DNA of 64,000 bases, taken from assembly GCF_000383595.1 (NCBI RefSeq), contig NZ_KB911581.1, forward strand, positions 7,523,519-7,587,518, read 5' to 3'. The notes below the pieces were generated by a model. That model had not been told where the DNA came from. It made no database searches and saw only the letters and a list, made by a program, of their open reading frames with translations. Below, one piece after another: positions 42,032 through 50,122 of this stretch. Position 1 is the stretch's first letter; each line of letters opens with the position of its first letter. The stretch comes from Streptomyces bottropensis ATCC 25435. Lineage in GTDB: Bacteria > Actinomycetota > Actinomycetes > Streptomycetales > Streptomycetaceae. The position numbers were made by a program, and so were the translations under genes.

Positions 42032-44263
42032 GGCGGATTGGGTGGTGACCGGTTGCCGTTGCGGTTCGGGGTGGGGGTCCGGCTTGGGTGGCTGGGCGCC
42101 CTCGCTCACTCCGAACCGCTCGTGGAACCTTCGCAGGGGAGCCGGGGCCCACCAGGTCGCGCGGCCGGTCAGGCGCATGACCGCCGGGACCAGGAGGCTG
42201 CGGATGACCATGGCGTCCATGAGGACGGCGAGGGCTATGCCGAGGCCGAGCATCTTGGTGTTGGTGACCCGGGAGGTGCCTATGGCGATCATGACGACGG
42301 CGAGGATGACCGCGGCGGCGGTGATGAGGCCCCCGGTGCGTTGCAGGCCGAAGCGGACGGAGGCGATGTGGTCGCCGGTGTGGTCGTACTCCTCCTTGAT
42401 GCGGGAGAGCAGGAAGACGCCGTAGTCCATGGAGAGGCCGAAGGCCACGCAGAACATCAGGACCGGGAGGGTCGTCTCGATGGAGCCGGGGCTGGTGAAG
42501 GCGAGGAGCCCGGTGAGGTGGCCGTCCTGGAAGACCCAGACCAGCGCGCCGAACATCGCGGTGAGGCTGAGGGCGTTCAGCAGGACCGCCTGGAGGGGGA
42601 TCAGCACGCTGCCGGTCAGAAGGAAGACCAGGATCAGGGTGACCGTCGCGATGAAGCCGAGGGCCCAGGGGATGCCGTCGCCTATCGCCGTCTTCGTGTC
42701 GACGAGGACCGCCGCCGTGCCCGTCACCGAGGTGTCGAAGGGGGTGTCCATGGCCCGGATGTCGTGCACCAGACGCTGGGCGGCCTCGTCGACCGCGTCG
42801 CCCTCGGGCTGCACGGTGAAGTAGGCCCAGTCGCCGTGGACCAGGGGGCCCTCCACGCTGAGCACGTCGGGCAGGTCGGCCAGCCGCTGGCGGTAGGTGG
42901 CGTACTCCGTCTTCGTCGCCCTTCCTTCCGTCAGCACCGCGAGACCGCCTCCGGGAGTGCCGGGGAAGCCTTCGCGAAGGTGCTGCTGGACGACATGGGA
43001 CTCGGCGGTCGAGGGGAGCTGGCGGTCGTCCGCCGTGCCGAACTTCACGCCCAGGAAGGGCAGGCCGAGCAGGAGCAGGCCGGCGGTCGTGGCGACGGCG
43101 AAGTAGGGGGCCCGGCGCATGACGAGGGCTGCCGTACGGCCCCAGGCCGCGCCCTCCTCCACGGTCGGGGTGTCGGCCCCACCGGTGTCCGCGTCCTTGC
43201 GGCGACGGAACAGTTTGCGCAGGTCCAGGGCGTTGACGCGGTCGCCGAGGAGGACCAGGGCCGCCGGGAGCAGGATCAGGGCGGCCGCCGCGGCCAGGAG
43301 GACCACCGCGATGCCCGCGTAGGCGAAGGACTTCAGGAAGTACTGCGGGAAGACCATCATGGCGGCCAGGGAGACGGCGACCGTGAGGGCGGAGAACAGG
43401 ACGGTGCGGCCGGCGGTGCGCAGGGTGGTGGCGACGGCCGTCAGGGAGTCGGCGCCGCCCGCCAGTTCCTCGCGGAAGCGGCGCACGATGAACAGGGCGT
43501 AGTCGATCGCCAGGCCCAGGCCCATGGCCGTGGTGAGGTTCAGGGCGAAGACCGAGACGTCGGTGACCTCGGTGAGGCCGCGCAGGATCGCGTTGGTGCC
43601 GAGGATCGCGACGATGCCCACGCCGAGCGGCAGCAGGGCGGCGACCGCGCTGCCGAAGACCATGACCAGCAGGACGAGCGTCACCGGCAGGGCGATCATC
43701 TCGGCCCGCACCAGGTCCTCCTGGATGGTGGTCTGCATCTCGTGGCGCACGGCGAGGATGCCGCCGACCTTGACCTCGACGGGGCCGTGCGTGCCGCGGA
43801 ACTCCGGGGCGATGCGGTCCAGGGTCTTGTTGACCGCGGTGTCGTCGCCGGTGAGGCGGGCCGCTATCAGCGCCTCCCCGCCGTCCTTCGCGCGCAGGGC
43901 GGGGGCGCTCGTCTGCCAGTAGGAGGCGACGCCCCTGACGCCCTTCTCGGCGGCGAGCCGCTCGGTCAGCCGCTTCGCCTCGGCGGCGACGGCCGGATCG
44001 TCGACCGAGGCCCTTCCCGCGTCGACGAGCAGCAGGAAGTTCGGCTGGGAGTCGGGGAACTCGCGCTCCAGGGCCTTCGTCGCGTACGTGGACTGGGCGG
44101 CCGGGTCCTCCCAGCCGCCGCTGCCGAGACGGTCGGCGACACCGCTGCCCGCCACCACCGCGAGAGCGGTGAGCACCAGGGCGACCAGCAGGGAGAGCCG
44201 GGGGCGGGCGGTCACGAACCGGGTCCAGCCCCCCACCCGGGGTGGCCGGTTGACTTCGGTCAT
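42026..44263 (-). CDS. MMPL-family RND exporter
   Basis: 745 residues from the ATG at 44263. Twelve membrane segments are arranged as two repeats, each with a large extracytoplasmic loop. The conserved Asp-Tyr pairs of the proton relay are present in both repeats (DYALFIVRRFREEL and DYGVFLLSRIKEEY). MMPL proteins export lipids, polyketides or drugs with the proton gradient. The divergent TetR regulator 172 bases away and the twin operators between them suggest induction by a substrate of the pump. Confidence 0.92.
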   Translation of the reverse strand: MTEVNRPPRVGGWTRFVTARPRLSLLVALVLTALAVVAGSGVADRLGSGGWEDPAAQSTYATKALEREFPDSQPNFLLLVDAGRASVDDPAVAAEAKRLTERLAAEKGVRGVASYWQTSAPALRAKDGGEALIAARLTGDDTAVNKTLDRIAPEFRGTHGPVEVKVGGILAVRHEMQTTIQEDLVRAEMIALPVTLVLLVMVFGSAVAALLPLGVGIVAILGTNAILRGLTEVTDVSVFALNLTTAMGLGLAIDYALFIVRRFREELAGGADSLTAVATTLRTAGRTVLFSALTVAVSLAAMMVFPQYFLKSFAYAGIAVVLLAAAAALILLPAALVLLGDRVNALDLRKLFRRRKDADTGGADTPTVEEGAAWGRTAALVMRRAPYFAVATTAGLLLLGLPFLGVKFGTADDRQLPSTAESHVVQQHLREGFPGTPGGGLAVLTEGRATKTEYATYRQRLADLPDVLSVEGPLVHGDWAYFTVQPEGDAVDEAAQRLVHDIRAMDTPFDTSVTGTAAVLVDTKTAIGDGIPWALGFIATVTLILVFLLTGSVLIPLQAVLLNALSLTAMFGALVWVFQDGHLTGLLAFTSPGSIETTLPVLMFCVAFGLSMDYGVFLLSRIKEEYDHTGDHIASVRFGLQRTGGLITAAAVILAVVMIAIGTSRVTNTKMLGLGIALAVLMDAMVIRSLLVPAVMRLTGRATWWAPAPLRRFHERFGVSEGAQPPKPDPHPEPQRQPVTTQSAP

Positions 44264-44350
44264 GGTGCGGTGTCCCCTTCGGTCTGATCCGTCGCTCGAC
44301 CCGTGCCGCGCGCGGCCGGGTGCCACATGAGCACCGAGCCATACACTGGA

Positions 44351-44403
44351 AAACACGAGAGATCGCTCGCGTTTCACCAGAATGCGAGCGACCACTCGTG
44401 TTT
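44351..44403. promoter_or_regulatory. Twin TetR-type operators between MMPL exporter and regulator
   Basis: The 24-base imperfect palindrome at 44351-44374 follows AAAC-n-CGAG-n-GATC-n-CTCG-n-GTTT. A second copy at 44380-44403 keeps n-AA-n-n-CGAG-n-GA-n-C-n-CTCG-n-GTTT, starting 29 bases later. Both lie between the divergent starts (44263 and 44436), where one regulator could shut both promoters. The AT-containing ends contrast with the GC-rich surroundings. Confidence 0.7.
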
Positions 44404-44435
44404 GTCAATCACGTCCGGAAAGCTGGGGATAACTC

Positions 44436-45158
44436 GTGCCCGTGAACCAGGAGAAGGAACAGCCGCGCCGCCGCCAGGCCCGCGGCGAGCGCCGTATCGC
44501 CCAGCTCCTCGAAGCCGCGGCCTCCGTGTTCTGCTCGACCGGGTACGCCGCCACCAGCACCAACGCCATCGCCCGCGAGGCGGGGGTCTCGCCCGGGACG
44601 CTCTACCAGTTCTTCCCGAACAAGGAAGCGATCGCGATCGAGCTGAGCGAGCGGCTCATGCACGAGATGCGCGAGACGTACGGCGAGGCGCTCGCCCCGG
44701 TGGATCCGGCGACCCCGCTGGAGGAGGCCGTGGCGGCCGCCGTCGACCGCTTCATCGACTTCAACTGCCGGCACCCGGTGATCTTCACACTGATGCACGG
44801 GCCGGACGTGCCCGGCCGGATCGCCGAGCAGCACGACGCCGTGCACACGGCCCTGCTCGCGCGGATCGAGGCGCTGCTCACCCCGTTCCTGCCCGAGGCG
44901 CCGGCCGCCGACATCTCGCGTACCGCGCACGTCTGCGTGGCCATGTACAAGGCCGGCCTGGAGCTGGTGCTCGGCCGCGAGGGCGCCGAGCGCGACGCCT
45001 ATGTGCAGGAGCTGAAGAACGTCCTGCTCCGTTACCTGGAGCCCCTGGTGGGCAACTGCCCGCCCGCCGCACCTTCGAGCACCCCCGCCACCCCTTCGAG
45101 CGTCCCCGCCGCACCTTCGAGCACCCCCGGCGCCCCGGTCCGAACCCCGCCCTCCTGA
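44436..45158 (+). CDS. TetR-family regulator
   Basis: 240 residues from a GTG at 44436 (GTG at 44442 is also possible). The HTH is at about 17-62 (RIAQLLEAAASVFCSTGYAA, TNAIAREAGVSPGTLYQFFP). The ligand-binding domain follows, and the tail carries three PSSTPATP/PSSVPAAP/PSSTPGAP repeats. It very likely represses the divergent MMPL exporter and itself through the twin palindromes upstream. Confidence 0.9.
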   Translation: MPVNQEKEQPRRRQARGERRIAQLLEAAASVFCSTGYAATSTNAIAREAGVSPGTLYQFFPNKEAIAIELSERLMHEMRETYGEALAPVDPATPLEEAVAAAVDRFIDFNCRHPVIFTLMHGPDVPGRIAEQHDAVHTALLARIEALLTPFLPEAPAADISRTAHVCVAMYKAGLELVLGREGAERDAYVQELKNVLLRYLEPLVGNCPPAAPSSTPATPSSVPAAPSSTPGAPVRTPPS

Positions 45159-45191
45159 CCCGCCCGGCCCGCCACCCCGGCCGGACCTCTC

Positions 45192-45219
45192 TTGGATTCA
45201 TACCCCTAGGGGGTATAAG
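45192..45219 (+). promoter_or_regulatory. Copper operon promoter with CsoR-type operator
   Basis: TTGGAT (45192-45197) and TATAAG (45214-45219) are 16 bases apart. The space between them holds the near-perfect palindrome ATACCCCTAGGGGGTAT (45200-45216), the GC-tract design known for CsoR operators. CsoR is a copper-sensing repressor that leaves DNA when it binds Cu(I). The site is about 56 bases before copZ; csoR itself is not in the window. Confidence 0.8.
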
Positions 45220-45274
45220 CTGGACGCACAGACGGGTTACTCGAACCCCATCCGCCCCCTCAAGGAGTAACGAC

Positions 45275-45514
45275 ATGACCGCCGAGACCGACACCCAGGG
45301 CTCCGTCACCGCCGTCTACAAGGTGAGCGGCATGAGCTGCGGGCACTGCGAAGGCGCCGTATCCGGCGAGATCACCGAGCTGGCCGGCGTCTCCTCCGTC
45401 AAGGCCGTCGCCTCCACCGGCGAGGTCACCGTGGTCTCGGCCGCCCCGCTCGACGAGGAGGCCGTGCGCGCCGCCGTGGACGAGGCGGGCTTCGAGCTGG
45501 TCGGCAAGGTCTGA
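45275..45514 (+). CDS. copZ: Copper chaperone CopZ-like (HMA domain)
   Basis: 79 residues from the ATG at 45275, with AAGGAG seven bases upstream. One heavy-metal-associated domain has the Cu(I)-binding motif GMSCGHCEGAV. It carries copper to the ATPase encoded 34 bases downstream. The CsoR-type operator upstream indicates copper induction of both genes. Confidence 0.92.
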   Translation: MTAETDTQGSVTAVYKVSGMSCGHCEGAVSGEITELAGVSSVKAVASTGEVTVVSAAPLDEEAVRAAVDEAGFELVGKV

Positions 45515-45548
45515 GACCGGCCACGGTACGGACGTCACGGGCACGGAC

Positions 45549-47855
45549 ATGACGAGCACCACCGCGGCAGCCCCGACGAGCGAGCCCGTCCACGAGGTCG
45601 AGCTGGCCATCGGCGGGATGACCTGCGCCTCCTGCGCGGCCCGCGTCGAGAAGAAGCTCAACCGCCTGGACGGGGTCACCGCCTCGGTGAACTACGCGAC
45701 CGAGAAGGCCAAGGTCGCGTACGCCGAGGGGATCGAGGTCGCCGATCTGATCGCCACGGTCGTGAAGACGGGCTACACGGCGAAGGAGCCACCGCCCCCG
45801 GCTCCCCCGGTGGCCGCCCCGGCTCCGGCGACGGCCTCCGGAAGCGGCGAGGACGCCGGCGACAAGGACGGCGACGACCCCGAACTCGCCGCCCTGCGGC
45901 AGCGGCTCACCGTCTCCACGCTGCTCGCGGTACCCGTGATCCTCATGTCCATGGTCCCCGCCCTGCAGTTCGACAACTGGCAGTGGCTCTCGCTGACGCT
46001 CGCCGCGCCGGTCGTCGTGTGGGGCGGGCTGCCGTTCCACCGGGCCGCGTTCACCAACCTCCGGCACGGCGCGGCCACGATGGACACCCTCGTCTCCGTC
46101 GGCACGCTCGCCGCCTTCGGCTGGTCCCTGTGGGCCCTCTTCCTGGGGCACGCGGGCATGCCGGGCATGCGGCACGGCTTCACCCTGACCGCGCTGCGGA
46201 GCGGCGCCGAAGCGCGCGCGTCGGCCTCGTCGGCGATCTACCTCGAAGTGGCCGCCGGAGTGGTGGCGTTCATCCTGCTCGGCCGCTATCTGGAGGCCCG
46301 CTCCAAGCGTCGCGCGGGCGCCGCGCTCAGGGCACTGCTGACGCTGGGCGCCAAGGACGTCTCGGTGCTCCGCGAGGGGCGCGAGGTGCGGATCCCGGTG
46401 GCGGACCTGGCCGTCGGCGACCGCTTCGTCGTACGCCCCGGGGAGAAGTTCGCCACCGACGGGACCGTCGTCGAGGGCGCCTCCGCCGTGGACGCGTCCA
46501 TGCTCACCGGCGAGTCGGTGCCGGTGGACGTGACGGCCGGGGACACCGTCACGGGTGCGACCGTGAACGCCGGGGGCCGGCTGGTCGTCGAGGCCACCCG
46601 GGTCGGCGCGGACACCCAGCTGGCCCGGATGGCCCGGCTGGTGGAGGACGCGCAGAACGGCAAGGCGGAGGCGCAACGGCTCGCCGACCGGATCTCGGCG
46701 GTGTTCGTCCCCGTCGTCCTGCTGATAGCGATCGCCACCTTCGGCGTCTGGCTCGGCGCCACGGACGACGCCACCGCCGCCTTCACCGCCGCCGTCGCGG
46801 TGCTGATCATCGCCTGCCCGTGCGCGCTCGGCCTCGCCACCCCGACCGCCCTGCTGGTCGGCACCGGACGGGGCGCCCAGCTCGGCATCCTGATCAAGGG
46901 CCCCGAGGTCCTGGAGTCCACCCGCCGCGTCGACACCGTCGTCCTGGACAAGACCGGCACCGTCACCACGGGCCGGATGACGCTCCTGGGCGCGCATGCC
47001 GCCGAGGGCGTCACCGAGGAGGACCTGCTCCGTCTCGCGGGCGCCGTCGAACACGCCTCCGAACATCCGGTGGGCCGGGCGATCGCCGCGGGCGCCGAGG
47101 CCCGCCTGGGCGCGCTCCCGCCCGTGGACCACTTCGAGAACCTGCCCGGAAAGGGCGTACGCGGCTGCGTGGAGGGCCGCACCGTCCAGGTGGGCCGGAT
47201 CCTCGACGGACCCCTCCCCGAGCCCCTGAGAGGCGCCAAGGAGGCCGCCGAGGCAGCGGGCCGCACGGCGGTCGTGGTCACCCGCGACGGCGTGGCACTC
47301 GGTGTCGTCACGGTCGCCGACGCGATCAAGGAGACCAGCGCCGAGGCCGTACGGCGCCTGCGGGCGCTCGGACTCACCCCGGTCCTGCTCACGGGGGACA
47401 ACGAACGGGTGGCCCGGTCCGTGGCCGCCGCGGTCGGCATCTCCCCCGAGCACGTGATCGCCGAGGTGCTGCCCGAGGACAAGGTCGACGTCGTACGGCG
47501 GCTCCAGAGCGAGGGCCGTACGGTCGCGATGGTCGGGGACGGGGTCAACGACGCGGCCGCGCTGGCCGCCGCCGACCTGGGGCTCGCCCTGGGCACGGGG
47601 ACCGACGCGGCGATCGAGGCCGGGGACCTGACGCTCGTCCGCGGGGACCTTCGGGCGGCCGCCGACGCGATCCGGCTGTCGCGGCGCACCCTCTCCACGA
47701 TCAAGGGCAATCTGGCCTGGGCGTTCGGCTACAACGTCGCGGCGCTGCCGCTGGCCGCCGCCGGATTGCTCAACCCGATGATCGCGGGGGCGGCTATGGC
47801 CTTTTCGTCCGTTTTCGTGGTAACGAACAGCTTGCGACTCAGGACATTTTCGTGA
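45549..47855 (+). CDS. copA: Copper-translocating P1B-type ATPase
   Basis: 768 residues. An N-terminal HMA domain (GGMTCASCAARVEKKL), eight membrane helices, CPCALGLATPTALLVG (the copper-binding CPC in the sixth), phosphorylation DKTGTVTTG, SEHPVGRAI in the nucleotide domain and MVGDGVNDAAALA in the hinge are all present. An unusual His/Met-rich loop (GHAGMPGMRHG) lies between early membrane helices and may help copper release. It pumps Cu(I) out of the cell. Confidence 0.94.
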   Translation: MTSTTAAAPTSEPVHEVELAIGGMTCASCAARVEKKLNRLDGVTASVNYATEKAKVAYAEGIEVADLIATVVKTGYTAKEPPPPAPPVAAPAPATASGSGEDAGDKDGDDPELAALRQRLTVSTLLAVPVILMSMVPALQFDNWQWLSLTLAAPVVVWGGLPFHRAAFTNLRHGAATMDTLVSVGTLAAFGWSLWALFLGHAGMPGMRHGFTLTALRSGAEARASASSAIYLEVAAGVVAFILLGRYLEARSKRRAGAALRALLTLGAKDVSVLREGREVRIPVADLAVGDRFVVRPGEKFATDGTVVEGASAVDASMLTGESVPVDVTAGDTVTGATVNAGGRLVVEATRVGADTQLARMARLVEDAQNGKAEAQRLADRISAVFVPVVLLIAIATFGVWLGATDDATAAFTAAVAVLIIACPCALGLATPTALLVGTGRGAQLGILIKGPEVLESTRRVDTVVLDKTGTVTTGRMTLLGAHAAEGVTEEDLLRLAGAVEHASEHPVGRAIAAGAEARLGALPPVDHFENLPGKGVRGCVEGRTVQVGRILDGPLPEPLRGAKEAAEAAGRTAVVVTRDGVALGVVTVADAIKETSAEAVRRLRALGLTPVLLTGDNERVARSVAAAVGISPEHVIAEVLPEDKVDVVRRLQSEGRTVAMVGDGVNDAAALAAADLGLALGTGTDAAIEAGDLTLVRGDLRAAADAIRLSRRTLSTIKGNLAWAFGYNVAALPLAAAGLLNPMIAGAAMAFSSVFVVTNSLRLRTFS

Positions 47856-48216
47856 CCGCCGGGCAGAAGTCCCTCTAGAGTCCGGAAGCAGCCTCACATA
47901 AGCTCTTCACAAGGCTCGCGCATCATCCTTACGCTGGTGCCTCGATCACCGGTTCGTGCCTCTTGTGTATCTTCAGGCGATACGGCAGGAGACGCAGATC
48001 ACAGTGGTGTGAACGTAACCACCGAAGGGGTTCGTGAGTCTAAGTTGGCGATGTCAGAAGCGTCTTGGGGGGCGTGACTGGCATCTGGGGATGTCTTGGG
48101 GGACGTTCCCGGAATTGCGTTGCCGGGGCTCGTGCACCGGGGAGCTTTGAGCGGCCCTCCCGTACGTACGCGTCCCGGCAGACCGCACACCACCGCACAA
48201 CAGCTACATAGAGGCA
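47856..48216. other. Intergenic region with no gene seen
   Basis: No convincing frame exists on either strand. The stretch is less GC-rich than its surroundings and contains two similar tracts (GCGTCTTGGGGGGCGTGACT near 48060 and GTCTTGGGGGACGTTCCCGG near 48092). It may be promoter and leader DNA for the RNA candidate that follows. Confidence 0.45.
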
Positions 48217-48376
48217 GGCCGAGTTCTGCTCGTTCTGCTCAGCGATTCAGGCGCTGGTCCACCAGACGCCCGGCCGGATCCCGTGGGGGGAATCCGCACC
48301 GGGACATGGGAAGGCGCCCTGCTCGCCGGCCCGTGGGGGGACCAGCGTTGCAGGGCGCCTTCTCGCATTCTTTTTT
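48217..48376 (+). ncRNA. Candidate structured small RNA with terminator, opposite gltA
   Basis: Three successive hairpins occur without an open frame. Hairpin 1 is 48250-48270 (GGCGCTGGT/ACCAG-a-CGCC). Hairpin 2 is 48276-48295 (GGAT/ATCC). The third is a long perfect 11-bp stem (AAGGCGCCCTG at 48311-48321, complement at 48351-48361), followed by CTCGCATTCTTTTTT. Hairpins 2 and 3 both present the same loop sequence CCGTGGGGGG, exactly 50 bases apart. A possible -10 (TACATA, 48205-48210) sets the 5' end near 48217. I recall a small RNA family (scr2736) beside gltA in S. coelicolor; identity is not tested. Confidence 0.6.
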
Positions 48377-48471
48377 GGCTCGGTTCGCCTCCGGGGCGCC
48401 ATTTGCGTGCGTCGAGAGCCCGACCGTGCGCGACCCTTCGGCTCACTCGCCGTAGGGCGCCCTCTTGTGCA

Positions 48472-48548
48472 GTCGGGCCGACATGCGGGGCGCGGCACAT
48501 GTCGGCCCGACAAAGACAGTGGGCCCGTACGGACGGCTCTCCGCACGG
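48472..48548 (-). terminator. Terminator hairpins of gltA
   Basis: A perfect 14-bp stem (48472-48485 with 48498-48511, 12-base loop) is preceded in the direction of gltA transcription by a second 8-bp hairpin (48525-48532 with 48541-48548). Both lie within 105 bases of the gltA stop. Confidence 0.7.
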
Positions 48549-48574
48549 ACCCCTCTCTGCTACGCGTACTCGGC

Positions 48575-49864
48575 TCAGCGACCCTCTACCGGCACGAAGT
48601 CACGCTCGACCACGCCCGTGTAGATCTGGCGCGGGCGGCCGATACGGGAGCCGGGCTCCTTGATCATCTCGTGCCACTGGGCGATCCAGCCGGGGAGGCG
48701 GCCGAGGGCGAAGAGGACCGTGAACATCTCGGTCGGGAAGCCCATGGCGCGGTAGATCAGACCCGTGTAGAAGTCCACGTTCGGGTAGAGGTTGCGCGAG
48801 ACGAAGTAGTCGTCGGAGAGCGCGTGCTCCTCCAGCTTCAGCGCGATGTCCAGCAGCTCGTCGGACTTGCCGAGGGCGGAGAGGACGTCGTGCGCGGCGG
48901 CCTTGATGATCTTGGCGCGCGGGTCGAAGGACTTGTACACCCGGTGGCCGAAGCCCATCAGGCGGACGCCGTCCTCCTTGTTCTTCACCTTGCGGATGAA
49001 GGAGTCGACGTCGCCGCCGTTCTGCTTGATGCCCTCCAGCATCTCCAGGACGGACTGGTTGGCGCCGCCGTGCAGCGGGCCCCAGAGCGCGGAGATGCCG
49101 GCGGAGATCGAGGCGAACATGTTCGCCTGCGAGGAGCCGACCAGGCGGACCGTGGACGTCGAGCAGTTCTGCTCGTGGTCCGCGTGCAGGATGAGCAGCT
49201 TGTCGAGCGCGGAGACGACGACCGGGTCGAGGTCGTACTCCTGGGCCGGGACCGAGAAGGTCATGCGCAGGAAGTTCTCGACGTAACCGAGGTCGTTGCG
49301 CGGGTAGACGAACGGGTGACCGATCGACTTCTTGTACGCGTACGCCGCGATGGTCGGCAGCTTGGCGAGCAGGCGGATCGTGGAGAGGTTGCGCTGCCGC
49401 TCGTCGAACGGGTTGTGGCTGTCCTGGTAGAACGTCGACAGGGCGCTGACCACGGAGGACAGCATCGCCATCGGGTGGGCGTCCCGGGGGAAGCCCCGGT
49501 AGAAGTTCTTGACGTCCTCGTGCAGCAGGGTGTGCTGCGTGATCTCGCCCTGGAAGGTGGCGAGCTCGTCGACGGTCGGAAGCTCGCCGTTGATCAGCAG
49601 GTACGCCACCTCCAGGAAGGTGGAGCGCTCGGCCAGCTGCTCGATCGGGTAGCCGCGGTACCGAAGGATGCCCTGCTCACCGTCGAGATAGGTGACGGCG
49701 GATTTATAGGCGGCGGTGTTCCCGTAGCCGCTGTCCAGGGTGACCAGACCAGTCTGGGCCCGGAGCTTCCCGATGTCGAAGCCCTTGTCGCCGACGGTGC
49801 TGTCGATCACCGGGTAGGTGTACTCGCCGTCGCCGTACCGCAGTACTACAGAGTTGTCGCTCAC
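48575..49864 (-). CDS. gltA: Citrate synthase
   Basis: 429 residues from the GTG at 49864 (GAGGGA upstream); this gives the N-terminus and length usual for Streptomyces type II citrate synthases. Catalytic histidines lie in WGPLHGGANQ (about 263) and GFGHRVYKSFDPRA (about 303). It condenses acetyl-CoA with oxaloacetate at the entry of the TCA cycle. It is monocistronic by the surrounding hairpins. Confidence 0.95.
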   Translation of the reverse strand: MSDNSVVLRYGDGEYTYPVIDSTVGDKGFDIGKLRAQTGLVTLDSGYGNTAAYKSAVTYLDGEQGILRYRGYPIEQLAERSTFLEVAYLLINGELPTVDELATFQGEITQHTLLHEDVKNFYRGFPRDAHPMAMLSSVVSALSTFYQDSHNPFDERQRNLSTIRLLAKLPTIAAYAYKKSIGHPFVYPRNDLGYVENFLRMTFSVPAQEYDLDPVVVSALDKLLILHADHEQNCSTSTVRLVGSSQANMFASISAGISALWGPLHGGANQSVLEMLEGIKQNGGDVDSFIRKVKNKEDGVRLMGFGHRVYKSFDPRAKIIKAAAHDVLSALGKSDELLDIALKLEEHALSDDYFVSRNLYPNVDFYTGLIYRAMGFPTEMFTVLFALGRLPGWIAQWHEMIKEPGSRIGRPRQIYTGVVERDFVPVEGR

Positions 49865-50052
49865 GTCATCCCTCACCGACGTAGTGCCTCTTCTTCGAGG
49901 TGCCCTGACTGTCTCTACCATCCCCCAATTGGCTCTGGAGAGTGCACTCGGGGTCGACCATCGGGCCCATCGGCGGCACTGAGTGCCGCCAACTTGCCCA
50001 TCCTGCCCCCTCCGTCCGCCATCCGGAAGGGCTGTGTGACCTTTACGACTCG

Positions 50053-50066
50053 TTTGATCGATCAAA
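50053..50066. promoter_or_regulatory. Perfect 14-bp AT-rich palindrome upstream of gltA
   Basis: TTTGATCGATCAAA is a perfect palindrome about 190 bases before the gltA start and 57 bases beyond the recD2 stop. It stands out in a GC-rich background and may be an operator or part of the recD2 3' end. The remainder of 49865-50122 shows nothing clear. Confidence 0.4.
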
Positions 50067-50122
50067 TTTCACTCACGGGTCGCCGGAACGGCGCGAGAGG
50101 TTCCCCCGAAGGCCGCCCACGG

